DNA of 64,000 nucleotides, taken from positions 1 to 64,000 of the forward strand of contig NZ_BAAAFW010000095.1 in NCBI RefSeq assembly GCF_039523735.1, in the 5' to 3' direction. A model generated the notes under the pieces. The model saw nothing but the letters and a program-made list of their open reading frames with translations, did not search any database and was not told the origin of the DNA. Shown one piece after another: positions 63,512 to 64,000 of the stretch; within the stretch, counting starts at the first letter, position 1, and each line of letters begins with the position of its first letter. The position numbers were made by a program, and so were the translations under genes. Origin of the DNA: Tatumella punctata (GTDB taxonomy: Bacteria > Pseudomonadota > Gammaproteobacteria > Enterobacterales > Enterobacteriaceae).

Positions 63512-64000
63512 TCAGGCGGTAGCCGTGGTTGCTGCCACCGTTTCCGGTCTTTTCAGCAGCGCATAGGCGATACCTGAAAGCAGAGTACCCGCAATAATCG
63601 CCAGCAGATAACCTAATACCGGGGTGATCGCACCGGGGATCAGCAGAACAAACAAACCGCCATGAGGTGCCATCAACTGTGCGCCAACCGCCATAGAAAT
63701 TGCGCCTGTTACCGCCCCCCCGACCATACAACACGGGATCACACGGATAGGATCCCTGGCGGCAAACGGAATCGCCCCTTCAGAAATAAAGCATAAGCCC
63801 AGCACCAGTGCTGCTTTACCGCCTTCCTGTTGTCCCTGATTGAATTTTTTACGGGCCAGCAACGTCGCCAGACCCATTGCCAGCGGTGGTACCATACCGG
63901 CGGCCATAATCGCAGCCATAGGCCCATAGGTTTTGGTACTTAACAGACCCACCCCAAACGCGTAGGCCACTTTATTGACCGGTCCGCCCATATCCGAACA
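63512..64000 (-). CDS. fruA: Fructose PTS EIIBC, C-terminal part
   Basis: The last 163 codons of the fructose-specific EIIBC run off the window end. Membrane segments of the EIIC domain are seen, with GGPVNKVAYAFG, FISEGAIPFAARDP and GGAVTGAISMAVGAQL, all typical of FruA. It forms fructose 1-phosphate on uptake; the fruBKA operon start lies beyond the window. nfo next to fruA is close to the E. coli order. Confidence 0.95.
   Translation of the reverse strand, partial: CSDMGGPVNKVAYAFGVGLLSTKTYGPMAAIMAAGMVPPLAMGLATLLARKKFNQGQQEGGKAALVLGLCFISEGAIPFAARDPIRVIPCCMVGGAVTGAISMAVGAQLMAPHGGLFVLLIPGAITPVLGYLLAIIAGTLLSGIAYALLKRPETVAATTATA

Noticed and set aside
1..64000. CRISPR arrays, tRNA or rRNA genes, complete prophage
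   Set aside because: No regularly spaced repeats, cloverleaf-like genes or phage structural genes were recognised on either strand.

Overview
The window is chromosomal DNA of an Enterobacterales member. Most of it follows the 45-48 minute region of the Escherichia coli map: galF/gnd, asmA-dcd-udk, yegD, mdtABCD-baeSR, trhP, yegS, thiD/thiM, mrp/metG, cdd, sanA, yeiB, folE, fghB, lysP, yeiE/yeiH, nfo and the end of fruA. Proteins are mostly close to E. coli in length. The small galF-to-gnd O-antigen locus, dbpA and ahpCF placed inside this block, and beta-glucoside PTS genes at the edge suggest Erwiniaceae or a near relative (inference; the genus cannot be fixed from the sequence).

Layout. 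0-3.6 kb: a broken RpiR-type regulator, a beta-glucoside PTS EIIBC and a GH1 phospho-glycosidase whose acid/base Glu is Gln. 3.7-5.8 kb: an orphan amino-acid binding protein and an AstE-like zinc deacylase. 5.9-11.7 kb: a surface-polysaccharide locus galF-galE-wzm-wzt-gnd (minus strand) with an ABC exporter but no glycosyltransferase. 12-17.5 kb: asmA, dcd, udk, a PAP2 phosphatase and yegD. 17.6-34.8 kb: the mdtABCD-baeSR multidrug-efflux operon, split between mdtC and mdtD by about 6 kb. That insert carries an Old Yellow Enzyme, a pirin, an isochorismatase-like hydrolase, a DUF924 protein, an NmrA-type reductase and a LysR regulator. It is flanked by decayed direct repeats of the mdtC/mdtD junction. 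35-40.8 kb: trhP, yegS, thiMD under a TPP riboswitch, dbpA. 41-44.3 kb: a tightly coupled three-gene envelope operon (outer-membrane barrel, POTRA-less Omp85-like barrel, secreted DUF4056 protein). 44.7-64 kb: ahpCF, a GNAT enzyme, mrp, metG, cdd, maeA, sanA, yeiB, folE, a LysR regulator, fghB, lysP, yeiE, yeiH, nfo and the 3' part of fruA.

The best candidates for undescribed biology are the three-gene envelope operon, the electrophile/quinone-type cluster inside mdtC-mdtD with its twin palindromic operators, the Glu-to-Gln GH1 enzyme in a PTS operon, and the exporter-only O-antigen locus. No CRISPR array, intact insertion sequence, tRNA or rRNA gene was seen. Starts were chosen by ribosome-binding sites and by remembered family lengths; no database search was possible.
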